In this document: positions 1-11,133 of the stretch, piece by piece
How the letters are laid out: the number at the start of each line of letters is the position of its first letter
Numbering within the stretch: position 1 is the first letter of the stretch
Assembly (NCBI GenBank): GCA_013420905.1
Contig: JAAXNY010000001.1
Location: forward strand, 1,116,001-1,180,000
Reading direction: 5' to 3'
DNA from: Collybia mongolica
Lineage: Eukaryota; Basidiomycota; Agaricomycetes; Agaricales; Clitocybaceae
Length of the DNA: 64,000 bases
Translations under genes and position numbers: made by a program
Notes under the pieces: generated by a model
Databases searched by the model: none
Seen by the model: the letters and a program-made list of their open reading frames with translations, nothing else
What the model was told of the DNA's origin: nothing

Positions 1-157
1 CCCGAATTCACCGATCTTATTGCGGCACGAAGAAAGAATCATGAGTTCCGCACTTACAAAATGAGAGAAACAGTTGTCCGGGTCTGGTTTTACACCACAG
101 CCCCAAAGTCTGCCATCACGTAGGCTTTACGATTGAGTCGGTTTAAATTTCATTCAA

Positions 158-1285
158 TCATTCGATACCCCCAGGCATGTTATGCTCACGGCTCCCCCAA
201 AGATGCCAGGCCAAGTGTGCGACCCAACTGGCGTTGGCAACGATGATTTCGATAATGGGGTGACAACATTTAAGTTTGGGTATCCGGTAGCAGGACTGTA
301 TGAACTGAAAGTTCCTATCAAGCTTGATGTGATGAGAACTTATGGTGTCCCCCCACCACAAGGGCTTGTCTACACGCCGAGGAAAATGACGGACGATTTC
401 CCCCTTGGAGAGATGAAGGAACTTTTCTAATACTGCTTGTCGCCCCGCTTCGCTGTGATATTTGCGGGACCTATCCGATTGATATCGAAGCAGCTTCTTA
501 TCAATGTCTGGAACAACCTTGAATATGATAACGAGAAGCTCCAACCGTCCGACGACGAGCGGGATGTCGTTTCCATTAGTACAAGAGTACCCATACTTGG
601 AGATAACGGGGTGTAATCCCTCGCGAACCATTTCGGTTATATGGAAAATGAAGGGCCTCAAATCATCAGTGATGGTGCAGTCCGAATGGTTGAGTATGTG
701 TTCCGCAACCTCGTAGAGGATCCACCCCCGCGGTTCAAGAGTAGGGAACCTCCACTCGAATGCACAGTCACGCACAAGTGCTGGTATGTAATGAAGCATT
801 TTCTTGAAGTAGTATTTCTGTGCCTCCGTCCTCGGTGACTGTGGCATACATATCCAATCAACCCATACATATGACCATTTCATTTGTCTGATGTCTTCCA
901 AGAAGAGGCGCATGTCGTGCCCCAGAGGGTCAGAGTGTTCTGGTGTATGCCAGTATGTGGCTGATGAAGAAACAGTCTTGATTGTTGGCGAAGCCATATT
1001 GGAGGAGGGGGAGAACGTATGCATCCGGGAAATCTGAACACCATTTCGTTAGAAGCATTTGTCGGGCGAATGACTCTTTGAGTTGGAAGAACCAAAATAG
1101 TTCAGAGCCCTACAAGAGGGCTTCCAAGGTGTTTATGTCCCTTGGCTTTCTGGCCAATCTTGGGAAAGCTTCTGCTTGGTCTTTTCCAACATAGTTGAGG
1201 GAACTCCAGGCCGCAATACTACGTTCTACCAGGGACTGGAACGGCGCGGATGTGTCAGAGTCCTTGTTCCCGCTATCGAGTCATA
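158..1285 (-). pseudogene. Decayed copy of HET/TIR-like gene
   Basis: This is a degenerate paralogue of the intact gene at 1855-2817, on the same strand. Read on the minus strand, it can be aligned from the stretch DSGNKDSDTSAPFQ (matching the N-terminal part of the intact copy) through the core FISH, LGHDMRLFLED and WVDWICMPQSPRTEAQ. Three lesions are visible. The in-frame start is missing. A TAG stands at 1112-1110 where the intact copy has AAG (LLKSRE). There is one extra base at about 956, inside the FISHYWHT motif, which shifts frame. The last 120 or so residues no longer align with the intact copy. An open frame from 1024 to 158 remains, but its first residues are the out-of-frame reading of the ancestral sequence. 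A sequencing error could explain one lesion but not all three. Confidence 0.8.
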
Positions 1286-1854
1286 CTCGGGCTCATCACT
1301 CAAAGTTATGCCCTCGACCTTCTGCGACAGCTTCAGCAGGGGAAGGCAATGCTCATATACTAGTACATATAGTATGTATTAGTGCTTGAACTCTCTTCAT
1401 GAACCGCTTCATAGCTTTCTCTGTATCTCAGGTTGAACGAGCCAAGAGGTAAAAGGCAAAGTCAGCTTCTAGCTGTGGGTGCAACTATGAGCCAAGCTGC
1501 ATGTAAACCATACTATAACAGCTTTTCCAAGAACAGAAAGTAATATGGCATTACCGTAGCGCCCAAGAAGGGCGCCGTCGCAATGTCCGCTGCCTGCGTG
1601 TAAGTGGGGAAACATGGTCGTGCAATTCAAGCTCCAAGCCTGAGCGCCTTCATGCTAGGGGCAGGGTCACACTAATTCCTAAATATCCTAAGTGAAGATG
1701 TTAATCGGTGTCATTGAGTTGGCTACCGTCAAGGCAGACGCTCGTCGCTCGAGGCTCGAGTCCTAAAATTATTAATAACTTCGCTGACATTATACTATTT
1801 TGCTTCATTCATATAAAAAGGGGATGCATAGTGTTTGAGATTTGTACAGGCCAG
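1286..1854. other. Spacer between the two HET/TIR-like copies
   Basis: AT-rich in the second half. I see no gene here; open frames are short and have no recognisable motif. Confidence 0.5.
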
Positions 1855-2817
1855 CTAAAGAATCGGACGAATGTTGAATACAGGAGTGAATCTATGTTTG
1901 GTCCCATCGCGCTCGGTCACAACGCCCTTATGCTTGTCTATTTCAAGTCCAGAGTTGGGGTCATAATACGATCCCACTTCGTCCTTGTTAAGCCAATCGA
2001 GGATTGTTTGCCTTAAAGCGGTATCTGGGATAAGTTTGAACAGGAGTACGATAATCTCCAGCCATCCGGTGAGGAGTGGGATATCGCTTCCGTTTGTACA
2101 AGCGTATCCGTATTTGATAAGGATGGGGCGTACTCCTTCATGAACCATTTCGGTTATGTGGGAAAGAAAGGGTTTTATATCATCAGTGATGATGTACTTC
2201 GAATGGTTGAGTATGTATTCCGCAACCTCGTAGAGGACCCACGCCCGCGGTGCAAAGGCAGGGAACCTCCACTCAAAGGCGCAGTCACGCACGAGAGCCG
2301 GTATGAACGGTAGCATTTTCTTGAAGTAGAATTTCTGTGCCTCTGTTCTTGGTGACTGTGGGATACATGTCCAGTCCACCCATACATATGACCATTCTGT
2401 TTGTCCCATATCCTCTAAAAAGAGGCGCATATCGTGCCCCAAAGGGTCAGGATGTTCTCGTGTATGCCAGTAGTGGCTGATAAAGAAACAGTCTTGGTTG
2501 TTGGCGAAGCCATAATGAAGGGGGAGGAGGATATATGCGTCCAGGGAATCCTCACTCCACTTTTTCAACAGTTTTTGTTGGACGAATGATTCCCTGAGCT
2601 GGAAGAACCAAAATAATTCGCGGCTCTTCAGTAGGGCTTCCAGGGAATATATGTTCCTGAGAGTGTCAATCAATTTAGGGAACATAATTTCCTGCTCTTT
2701 CCCGACATATTTGAGAGACCCCCAGGCGGCGATGCTGCGATCTACTAGAGATTGGAATGATGCCGATGTAGGATCTCCTGTCTTGCCCTTGGAACCGTCA
2801 CTATTTTCATTAGCCAT
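1855..2817 (-). CDS. HET/TIR-like cytosolic protein, single exon
   Basis: An uninterrupted 320-residue frame starting at ATG 2817. The central block holds FISHYWHTREHPDP (about residues 112-125), LFLEDMGQTEWSYVWVDWTC (about 131-150) and IPQSPRTEAQKFYFKKML. The pattern of a hydrophobic strand plus SH(Y/R)W, then WVDWxCxPQ, then a helix with E and Q resembles the strand-loop-Cys pattern of fungal heterokaryon-incompatibility (HET) and TIR-related domains. Those act in non-self recognition and cell death, but I cannot place this protein in a named family and the assignment is by motif resemblance only. There is no signal peptide or membrane segment, so a cytosolic protein is likely. Its decayed tandem copy lies 570 bp downstream in the gene's own direction. 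The very different fates of the two copies fit a fast-turning-over family. Confidence 0.7.
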   Translation of the reverse strand: MANENSDGSKGKTGDPTSASFQSLVDRSIAAWGSLKYVGKEQEIMFPKLIDTLRNIYSLEALLKSRELFWFFQLRESFVQQKLLKKWSEDSLDAYILLPLHYGFANNQDCFFISHYWHTREHPDPLGHDMRLFLEDMGQTEWSYVWVDWTCIPQSPRTEAQKFYFKKMLPFIPALVRDCAFEWRFPAFAPRAWVLYEVAEYILNHSKYIITDDIKPFLSHITEMVHEGVRPILIKYGYACTNGSDIPLLTGWLEIIVLLFKLIPDTALRQTILDWLNKDEVGSYYDPNSGLEIDKHKGVVTERDGTKHRFTPVFNIRPIL

Positions 2818-3895
2818 TGAAAGTCTTCGTTTATCTTCGCCTGCACAATGAGGTCAGCAAAAACATAGTAGGTGCTAAGTTTCGTTGCACGCGCCGTTGC
2901 CTTAAGCCTCCTAGTTCAATACTTCCACCTTACTCTCTGGATGTTAAGCTGAACCGTGTTGTGAGTTATGTACTAGGGCGCAAGAAAATCACAATCACTC
3001 ACTTGAGATATGGTCCTGGGTGGAGTTTATGTGTCGGGTAGGTGTTTGTTCTTTTAACAGCTCTGTTACAGCTTTCCATACAGGGTGCCGTGACAGCCGG
3101 AGCAGCCAATGCGGCCGAACTCCTACTTCGTCCATCTACTGACGATAAAATCATGTGTCTAAATTTCCTTTAAGGAAGTCCGCAGACGTTGCACACTTTC
3201 TTCAAATACGCTTACCATTCTTCAAGCTACTGATTAATAACGAACCTCATAAACATGATTTTTCGGTATCTATTACGACCGTAGTGACCAAGGAAGGGTG
3301 CATGACCTGGTAAATATGTTTTATCAATATAAAGGAAAACGTATTGAGTTAATAATCACTTTGAGAGGTATTCACTGTGTTAAGGACGTGAGCACAGTAG
3401 GTTGGATAACTTGTAATTTGAATAATGGGTCAGAATTGCAGTGCCGAAGAAATCCTGAGTGAGCTGAGGTCGGGTTCAAGGTGTATCGCGATGGGACTTT
3501 CTCTCCATAAGACCTCTAGGGGATAGTCAATATCCCAAGCAAAAATCAAGGAGGTCGATTGACAGTGCGGTTGGTCCGAGCGTCGTGTGTCATATTATAT
3601 GTTAAGCTTGATTTAAATGAAGCCACCAGTGGTATTTTCGAGATTTCTCGACTTAAGACTTAGCTATTCAGGGGAGAAGGCTATATTCAATACCCTTATT
3701 TCTTGTCCTCCAAGTTTGTTTACGCAGCATCGAAATGTCGAAAGGCACATCGATGGGCCAAAAATCATGATGGTGGTCAATGCGTTGTGGCAGCGGACTT
3801 TCAAAGGCCTGCAAGTTCAACAGAGTTCAAGTTTCACATAAGGTCGCGCCCAAGGCCCACTTTTATTTCTCTTCCCTTTCACAACTTTCTCAACT
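2818..3895. other. Intergenic, divergent promoter region
   Basis: Lies between the start of the HET/TIR-like gene (minus) and the start of the zinc-finger gene (plus), so it must hold both promoters. I see no further gene. Short frames between 3617 and 3980 are not supported by any motif. Confidence 0.5.
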
Positions 3896-5424
3896 ATGGC
3901 TGATAAACCTTCGGGCTACCGTCTTGAATATGCTTCCTCAGCTAGGGCCAAATGCAAAGGTTGTTTATAATATTTTTTAGTTCTTTATTCAGTTGCTTAC
4001 AGTCCATCGTTGATGTGTGGCATCTTCTCGAAATAATTGCTATACAGGTCCTAAACCATGTGCAGGTCAGTGGGAATTTTTGCCATGATACAGCTTTTTT
4101 AACTAACATTTTTTCCTTGTTTGTAGGCACCCCCATTAGCAAAGGGGAACTACGGGTCGGCAGCATCGTCGACTTCCGAGGGAACACAAGCTTGTTAGGC
4201 GAACCAACTTTTCCCCCGTTCAACCTTAATTTATTGTAATTTTCTTCCAGCTCATGGAGACACTGGGGCTGTACGACCAAGAAGATCCTCGAGAACATGA
4301 AAAACTCGTTCTCGGAAAGCTCAGAACTGGATGGTTACGACGAACTCACTCCTGAAGACAAAGCGAAGGTTGACAAAGCTTGGGAGGAGGGCCATGTTGC
4401 AGATGAGGATATTCCCGAGTCCGCCAGGAAAACCGCCACAGATGGTGATGAGGATGAAGACAAGCCAAAGAAGAAGGCTGCCCCCAAAAAGAAAAAGGCG
4501 GACGATGCAGATGGTGATGCCGCTGAAAAGCCCAAGAAAGCACGCGCGACTAAAACAAAGGTCACAACAGTTTCACTCTGATTTTTCGAAACGACTGACA
4601 TCTGTATATTAATCATGTACAGAAAGCAGAAGAGGAAGCCGGAGATGACGATGAAGAAGAGAAACCTAAGAAGAAGGCTCCAGCCAGAAAGCCTCGTGCA
4701 AAGGTGCGCACTGTAGAGTGTCATACCTTCTTCAACTTAGCTAGATTCATCTAGAAAGCGGATGCTGAGGATGAAGATGAGGTAGATGACGAAAAACCCG
4801 TAAAGAAGCGCGTCTCCAAGAAGGCTGTTGAACCTAAGGGAAAGGCAGCTCCTAAGAAGCGCGTCTCCAAAAAGAAGGTTGGTTGGTGCTCCTTTGGTTT
4901 TCTTACTGCTATCAACTCATCGTGATATCCGATATAGGAATCTGAAGATGATGAGTCAGGCGAAGACTTCACAGCCGACATCGCTGCAGTCCCCGTCGAT
5001 GAGGATGACAGCGCTGCTGAAAAAGAGGAAAAGCCTAAGAAGAAAGTGTCCGCAAAAAAGCCTGCAGAAAAGGAGAAGGCCAAAGCGGCGCCTAAGAAGC
5101 GCGCGTCAAAGAAGAGAGTAAGTTCAGCTACCTAAATGCTGGTAACAACGCCTAATATGCATTTAACTAGGACGATGAGGACGTTGAAATGACTAATGCA
5201 GAGGATGATGATGTAGTGGAGGACGATGATGATGGTGAGGTTAGGAAGAAACGCAAAGTAATTGTTGCATCGCTTCCCATTTTCATTGAGAACTGAGCAA
5301 CTATGTGTCTCAGCGTCCCACTTCGAAAACCGCTGCCAAACCTCCTTCCAAGAGAGCCAAGCCTGCATCTCGGGCGAAGAAGAGCAAGGAGGTTGTTGAA
5401 GACGACGAAGACGATGAAGATTAG
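3896..5424 (+). CDS. PARP-type zinc-finger protein with K/E-rich tail
   Basis: Nine exons: 3896-3959, 4048-4065, 4127-4193, 4251-4560, 4623-4703, 4755-4877, 4938-5117, 5171-5257, 5314-5424. They sum to 346 codons plus stop. The N-terminus (LEYASSARAKCKGPKPCAG) and WRHWGCT form a PARP-type zinc finger with ligands C20, C26, H54 and C57, the DNA-break/nick binding fold of poly(ADP-ribose) polymerase and DNA ligase III. The linker after it contains LDGYDELTPEDKAKVDKAW. The rest is alternating acidic runs and lysine/alanine/proline blocks (repeated AAPKKRVSKK-type units), with no catalytic PARP domain. A nuclear, chromatin- or DNA-damage-associated protein is inferred. The small exons 5-8 are all bounded by phase-0 introns placed beside KKK or KKR, as if the tail grew by exon duplication. 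Confidence 0.9.
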
Positions 5425-7563
5425 GCAAGTTCGTTGCCCAGGTTTGATACATAGGGACTATGTATGGGGTCATGTTTTCAAGTTGCATTCAGTCGTAACG
5501 TAATCATAGTATCTGGGCTTCTTTGTTTTGCTGATCTCTCCGCTTTTCTGTACCACCACCATCGCATCATATACCGTTGTTGAAATAGGACCATACTGTA
5601 CCGCCCATGAACAAGCGTCGACAATCTATTCCAGTGCGCGTGTATTCTGTGTTTAATAAACGCCTTTGTCTTGCAGGTCGTTACAGAAGTTCGTACGTGA
5701 AATCTAGTCCTCAACTGGTGGAGGGGTCTGATGCATACCGCTTGCGTCATGCCTTGAGCCCTACTGCACTGGCGTAACACTGAACAGAACAAAGTTTTTC
5801 AAAGAGATACAGAAAGCATGAGGCTAAGATTTCCTCACTTGAAACCGTGTCATAAACTAAAGAACATTATTCCTCAGATCCAACCGATTTTCACGTCTAA
5901 AAGTAGGTCGCTGAAGATCCGCATGAAACATCACTCCGAGATCTTTACTATCGCCTCGACTGCAGCCGCACGTATACCCTAGAGCTCACCGCAATACTGA
6001 TTATTTTTGCTATATCTGATTGGATTCGATCCATCGACAGCTCCCCTTATTCTGATGTTCGTCGCAAGGAAACGCTCAGCCCCTTTGATACAGCCGATCA
6101 CCACAAGCACCTTGGGGTACCATTCCATTCGAGTATCTTTCCGGGGTCATGCTAAAATATGGTGCGAGGCACCGCGCACATTGTTTGTTGAGGTCTGAAA
6201 CTACATAGTCCTCGTCCACAACAAGAAGGTCCATCGGATTGATTGATCGAGATATAGACGGATAATACTCTGGAAATACTGCTATGTGACCCCGCTCAAA
6301 AACCTCCTGTGCTGAACCAGTTTAGGCATAGTTATTATGTGCAGTGTAAGAAGATAGGTTTCGCATGCAAGAATGGCTTGGGATCTTTCTGGAAACCCAC
6401 TGCAAATCACTGGTGATTCCCACTTTCTGGATTTCGAAACCTATTGTCATGGAATGATTGGACGACTGCCGGGCAATTACCCGCGAACACACATACACCC
6501 CCTACAGATGGCTTTCAGACGACCAACAGCCACGGACGAATCTCCACATGCGGCTTGGAGCCTTCCGGAGCTTGTGCTACCATAGCGGTATTTTGACCAT
6601 CAATCTGTGAGGCGGTGCCTTTCTGATATCCAAATAGTTCCTACTGGTTCCCTTTATACTAAGCAGTTCGTCTAACGCCCTTGCTCTATGTCGGGAGCCG
6701 TGCGACGTAGTGTTGTCGCCGCCACGCGCGCAAAAGCTCCTTCCTCTGTGTGCTAGAGTCGTAGGCCTTTTCTCGCTGAACTTTTTGGGGGGTTATGAAT
6801 AGCAAAGACCTTATCCGTCAAGGGAATTAAATTTTAAAATGTGTATCCAGAAACAACGACTACCCGGGGACTCCTAGTTCCACCAAGGCCTTGTCTTGTG
6901 GGACCATATCCAATGGACATGGTGGTGCGCTAATCGACGGGATCGCCATCTCAGCTTGCGGCCTTGATGGGCGAAAGATCAAAACGTCCTGCCCAAAAAT
7001 TCCAGCAGTTGCACAACATTAAAAAGCACTACTCGTTTTAAAGAAAAAATCTATATGCATTGCAGACATTCAATCGTATTTCCAGTGATATTATTCCGCT
7101 TCAGTGCAACTAATCTGTGACACACTTCCGGCCCCTGTTCGAAAATTTCTCCGACATCGAGGGCCCACTCAGACCAAACACTCGGACACCAAATTACCGA
7201 TCTACCCATAACTCCACACACCGCCAATTTGAAACGTCACTTTTAGTTCAACCGAAAGCCTTTGTCCGTCAAATGGTTGCCATTGAGAATGTGTTGAATC
7301 TTGATGCGAGCTTGTGAGAAGATCTTACTGAAAGTGTCATAGGAATGATCAATCGTATAACTCGAGAATGAGACGACACACCACGACATCTACCCCTACC
7401 CACTGCATTCCAACAGAAACAGGCAATATGCTACCCATCTCATTGTTGTGAACCACTCTTCGCACAGCATCATATCTGAGATATAACGAAGCGTGTTGAA
7501 GTATATTGGCCAGATTCGATATCCTTCCTTGCATGCAAGTGAATCAGTCCACTCCCCCTCCCC
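5425..7563. other. Intergenic, 2.1 kb without a supported gene
   Basis: Frames of 60-104 codons occur on both strands (for example around 5480-5790 and 6373-6585), but none shows a family motif, a credible intron pattern or a paralogue in the window. I annotate nothing here. Confidence 0.45.
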
Positions 7564-8277
7564 ATGTCATTTTCGAGTATTATGGTGACTGTAGACGACA
7601 CTGATCCTCGAATCCATTACTTTGGCCCTTGGGAACGCCATGGCGTAGCGGCAGAGCACAATAATACTACACACGGCACATCCGAGGTTGGCTCGCAGGC
7701 CCATTTCAGGTTCATTGGTATGCTCACGTTTATCAACGTATGTCCATCCCGGAGCTGACAATTAACTCCAGGGAATTATGTAGCAGTCTACGGAACAATT
7801 GCAAACAAGTCAACGTCTTTAACTCCAAAGTCACGATACGTTATAGATGACTTCACGTCCGGCATATTTTACCCACCAGTCCCCGACCAGGTACTCTATA
7901 AACAGTTGTTCTATAAATCACCAAGACTGTCGACAAACTTAAGCGAACATGTGCTCATCATCACGACCTTGGATTATCAGAGCACTTTCTGGTTAGATTT
8001 TTTCGAAATCGGAGTAGATCTACCTTCGGAGACGGAGCCATCGGTTAGCCCGCAACCTTCCACGACAAGAGCATCTGTCGGCTCACAATCCTCGATGGTG
8101 GCACCACCGGTTGACTCACAACCCTCAAGGCCCCTCATCTCCGCGGGCACCATTGCAGGTGCGGGAATTGGGAGCGTTTTGATAGTTATCCTCATTGGCA
8201 TAGCCATTTGGCTTTACTTTCGAAAAAAAAGACTCTCAAAGAACGTTAAACGATGGGAACCAACTTTCAGCCCATAG
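7564..8277 (+). CDS. VDDTDPR single-pass membrane protein, copy A
   Basis: Two exons, 7564-7717 and 7772-8277, 219 residues. The N-terminal domain opens VTVDDTDPRIHYFGPW and contains TTHGT, GSQAHFRF, the junction motif NYVAVYGTI, then LYKQLFYKSPRL and STFWLDFF. These blocks are shared with copies B, C and D in this window. A Ser/Thr/Pro-rich stalk follows (about residues 139-175), then a membrane helix from AGTIAGAGIG to IAIWLYF, and a short basic tail RKKRLSKNVKR. There is no signal peptide, so the helix probably acts as the membrane signal. Unlike B, C and D, the frame stops soon after the helix and no C-terminal PPxY is seen; either the tail is lost or further exons between 8280 and 9030 were missed. 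The intron is GT-AG at the same phase-1 position as in the other copies. The family is known to me as widespread and uncharacterised in Agaricomycetes; the fold may be a beta-sandwich binding module, but that is inference. Confidence 0.75.
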
Positions 8278-10263
8278 ATACTCAAAGTGTGCGTATACAT
8301 ATACCTACTACTGCTTCTACGTACTTCTCACTGAAGATTTCTAGTCTGGGAGCACTGGTCGCCGTTTCAATTCCCGGAAACGGGGTTACGCAGATCTCGG
8401 TACTGTCCTCTAGAGTCCAAGTATTACAGAGGTCTCATATTTGTCACTTGTCTCCGAGGCAAGCTTCCACTGAAGTAGGGATCCCATGTGTGATCCTACG
8501 ACTCCGACTAAACTTTGGCTCCTGGAGGCTGGATCCACTGCTACTACTTACCCTCTTATCACCACGCCTGTGAATCCGGAATAAGGTACCAGAGTATATC
8601 TATATGCTAAACTCTACGAATATTTATGCGAACCGGCAATATGAGCTTCATAAATGAGTTGGGATTCCGAGTCAGAGCGGCATTTCCCGGGACCCTCCAG
8701 ATGGTGAGTATTGTGACGTACTGACATGCTTTATCTTGCCAGTGTAAGCTAGGTCCTGCATCCTTACAATGCAAGCTCAGCACCAGAGGAGTGAGCATCT
8801 ATGTTGATATAGATTTCTAAAGTCATTCCAGAATTGATGTAACAACCTTTGGGAAACAAGCTCGTGGTCATCTACGGGCCCAGACAATCGACCATGAAGG
8901 TGGCAGATTTTTATCTAATCTCCCGTCGTAGAATCAAAGTTAGGCCGTTCACCGGCCATTCTTCGATAGAGCATACTCAGGGACATCGAGGACCCAGTAC
9001 TTACTCCTCAGCCCTCAACATGAAGAAGTTCTGAGGCCATAGCAGGTGCAGGGCCTCAGTTGACTTTCTTTGGCATTCTTCCGGCTATTCAGTCTACATA
9101 CCACATCTCTGTCTGCATTCTGGGCGCGCGCGTGGTCGGAATGAAACTGGCGGCACACCGGATGTTTCACCCCAGCACTACGGTGTCGAATCTGCGCTAT
9201 GTTCAACATACACCAGGGATCCGAACGACAATCTGGTTCCAGAACCTATTCAAAAGAAAAATGCGTCTTGTGAAAGAAACTGGGATAAGGATCTGACCTA
9301 AGCTCCCTTCCTGTGAGTTGGGATGACCCGGCTCACATAATGCTACTCGGATGACTTTGGGACCACCCGTTGTGTGGTGCTTTGTTATCACAAGTCAGTG
9401 TAAGCCATATTTGATGGGCACATACTAATTTAACATGGGTGTGACAGATCCTTTGATCCTGGTCGAGCCACGGATATATGCAGGCCCACCCACGAAGTGG
9501 AAAATGTTCAAGTCCCTGGAACACGTTCACGCCGAATACAGAGTGCAAAAACGTGCGATAGAACAATTGAAGCTTCGGAGGCAGTTTCTTTGTAATTAAC
9601 GCAATTCTCTTTAGTCTAGGCCCTCACATTTTCAGGTTTGGCGGCTTTTTCGACTCGAAACCTTTCTCATGTTGCCCACTTTTGACCCGGCGTATTTCGC
9701 CCCGCTCACATGTTCACACCGTCGCACGGGCTCAGACCGCCCGTATTAAACCATACAATTCTAAGAGTCTGAAATGAGCCCAAAAGGAGGTCAGACAGAT
9801 CACCACTAGGCGGGGGCAGAAGTTTGGCGACAGGCCTCCAGGTCCCTGCCCACTTGGTCCTATTTCCAATGTTTTATCACAATTGTTTCTTCCACCATCT
9901 CGGATCGATTCCGTAAGTACTCCCGTATTCTATCACGGCCTTACATGTTGAAATTGAATCTCGAAGCTTTTCCGGGGGAGGATCAGGGGTATACTCAAGC
10001 GCCGTCCTTATTGTCTTCTTATTGTCTTATTTTTTTTCTCGCCAGAAGGTATCTCATGGCGGTCAAAGAACAATTACAACTTGCGTCATTGGCTATATTT
10101 CGCTTTGATGCAACGTCCGAGTCGTAATCTAAGCCTTGGAAGCTAATCGCCCGAAAGATATAAAATTGAGGTGCAAAATTTGCGGAACCACCAGGCCAAT
10201 CGTACATCAGACAAATTTCCCTATACCACGCCCTCCCCTATTGCTCATACTCACCCGATCATA
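8278..10263. other. Intergenic between gene A and pheromone 1
   Basis: May contain decayed tail exons of gene A: an open stretch at about 8480-8584 and the piece RPFTGHSSI near 8940-8970 weakly recall the SPFTVHW tail motif of copies B and C. No exon chain could be assembled. The part just upstream of 10264 should contain the pheromone promoter. Confidence 0.35.
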
Positions 10264-10371
10264 ATGGACTCCTTCACCACGATTACTGCCTTTGAGGACG
10301 TCCCTACCTCTACCCCCACCAATGAGGAGGGCGGCGGTGGCGGAAGCACTGTCTATTGTATTGTCGCGTGA
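10264..10371 (+). CDS. Mating pheromone precursor 1 (CaaX lipopeptide)
   Basis: An intronless 35-codon gene from ATG to TGA. It begins MDSFTTI, as many basidiomycete B-mating-type pheromone precursors do, passes through an acidic NEEG site, and ends GGGGGSTVYCIVA. The last four residues CIVA are a CaaX box. In this family the Cys is farnesylated, the last three residues are removed and the C-terminus is carboxymethylated; N-terminal processing near the charged pair EE would give a mature peptide of about 10-12 residues ending STVYC. The precursor acts extracellularly on STE3-type receptors of compatible mates. It is strikingly similar to the minus-strand gene at 27672-27773. No receptor gene is present in the window, so this may be a non-mating-type or satellite pheromone locus, or the receptor may lie outside. 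Confidence 0.9.
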   Translation: MDSFTTITAFEDVPTSTPTNEEGGGGGSTVYCIVA

Positions 10372-11133
10372 TGATAATGCTCGTATGACCATTCCACTGT
10401 TCAATTCATTGCATTGTACCACTATCCACCGTGAGTTCCAGTCAGAACTTATAAGAGCTCTACTTATCACATCTCGTCGTCTCCCAGACACCACACATCT
10501 TCATTCACATTCAGCTCATTGTACTTGTTTGCGTTGATCACTGCACCTTCGTTAGAGGGGAGAAGGGGCAGACACGCACACACCACACACACTTCGACAT
10601 TCTTCGATTCGGCTCGGCATCACTGGAACAACATCATTGTACTTTATTTCTACTACACATTAGGGGCGAAGTCGCGGATATTCGAATTCTTTCTTGCGCG
10701 AATAATTAATGCACCACTTTTGATACTACGCTTGACCTAAAAAGCTTGCCATTTGGCCTCGAGAAACCCGTTTGATTGACCTGAGTCACTAAATTCAATG
10801 GTAGATGTGTATGATCTTGCAATATAGTCTACGTTAACTGTGCGCTCGATTCCTTGCCCTAATATCAGCCACATGGTGAGGATCAACAAGCATAGTTGAA
10901 GGGGCCTTCATAGACGAGAAAACTTGGACCCTCCATCATTTGTTGGAAACAAACTCGTAGACCCCAAAATTCTTATCAATGAAGCGAAGGCAAGGAATTA
11001 CTTTGATAATGTACAAGTTGCTTTTTAGTTCTATTGCTACAGGTGCGTTGCTACTCGTAAGGATGCTGTTAGTTGTGGAGATATACAATAAGTGTGGACA
11101 AAATGTTTTTTCCCTCTAGGATCCAGTCCGTTT
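10372..11133. other. Intergenic downstream of pheromone 1
   Basis: No gene recognised. It contains the 3-prime flanks of the pheromone gene and of the convergent minus-strand gene ending at 11134. Confidence 0.5.

Noticed and set aside
10207..10494. Minus-strand 95-codon frame over pheromone 1
   Set aside because: It is the antisense reading of the pheromone gene, with no motif of its own.
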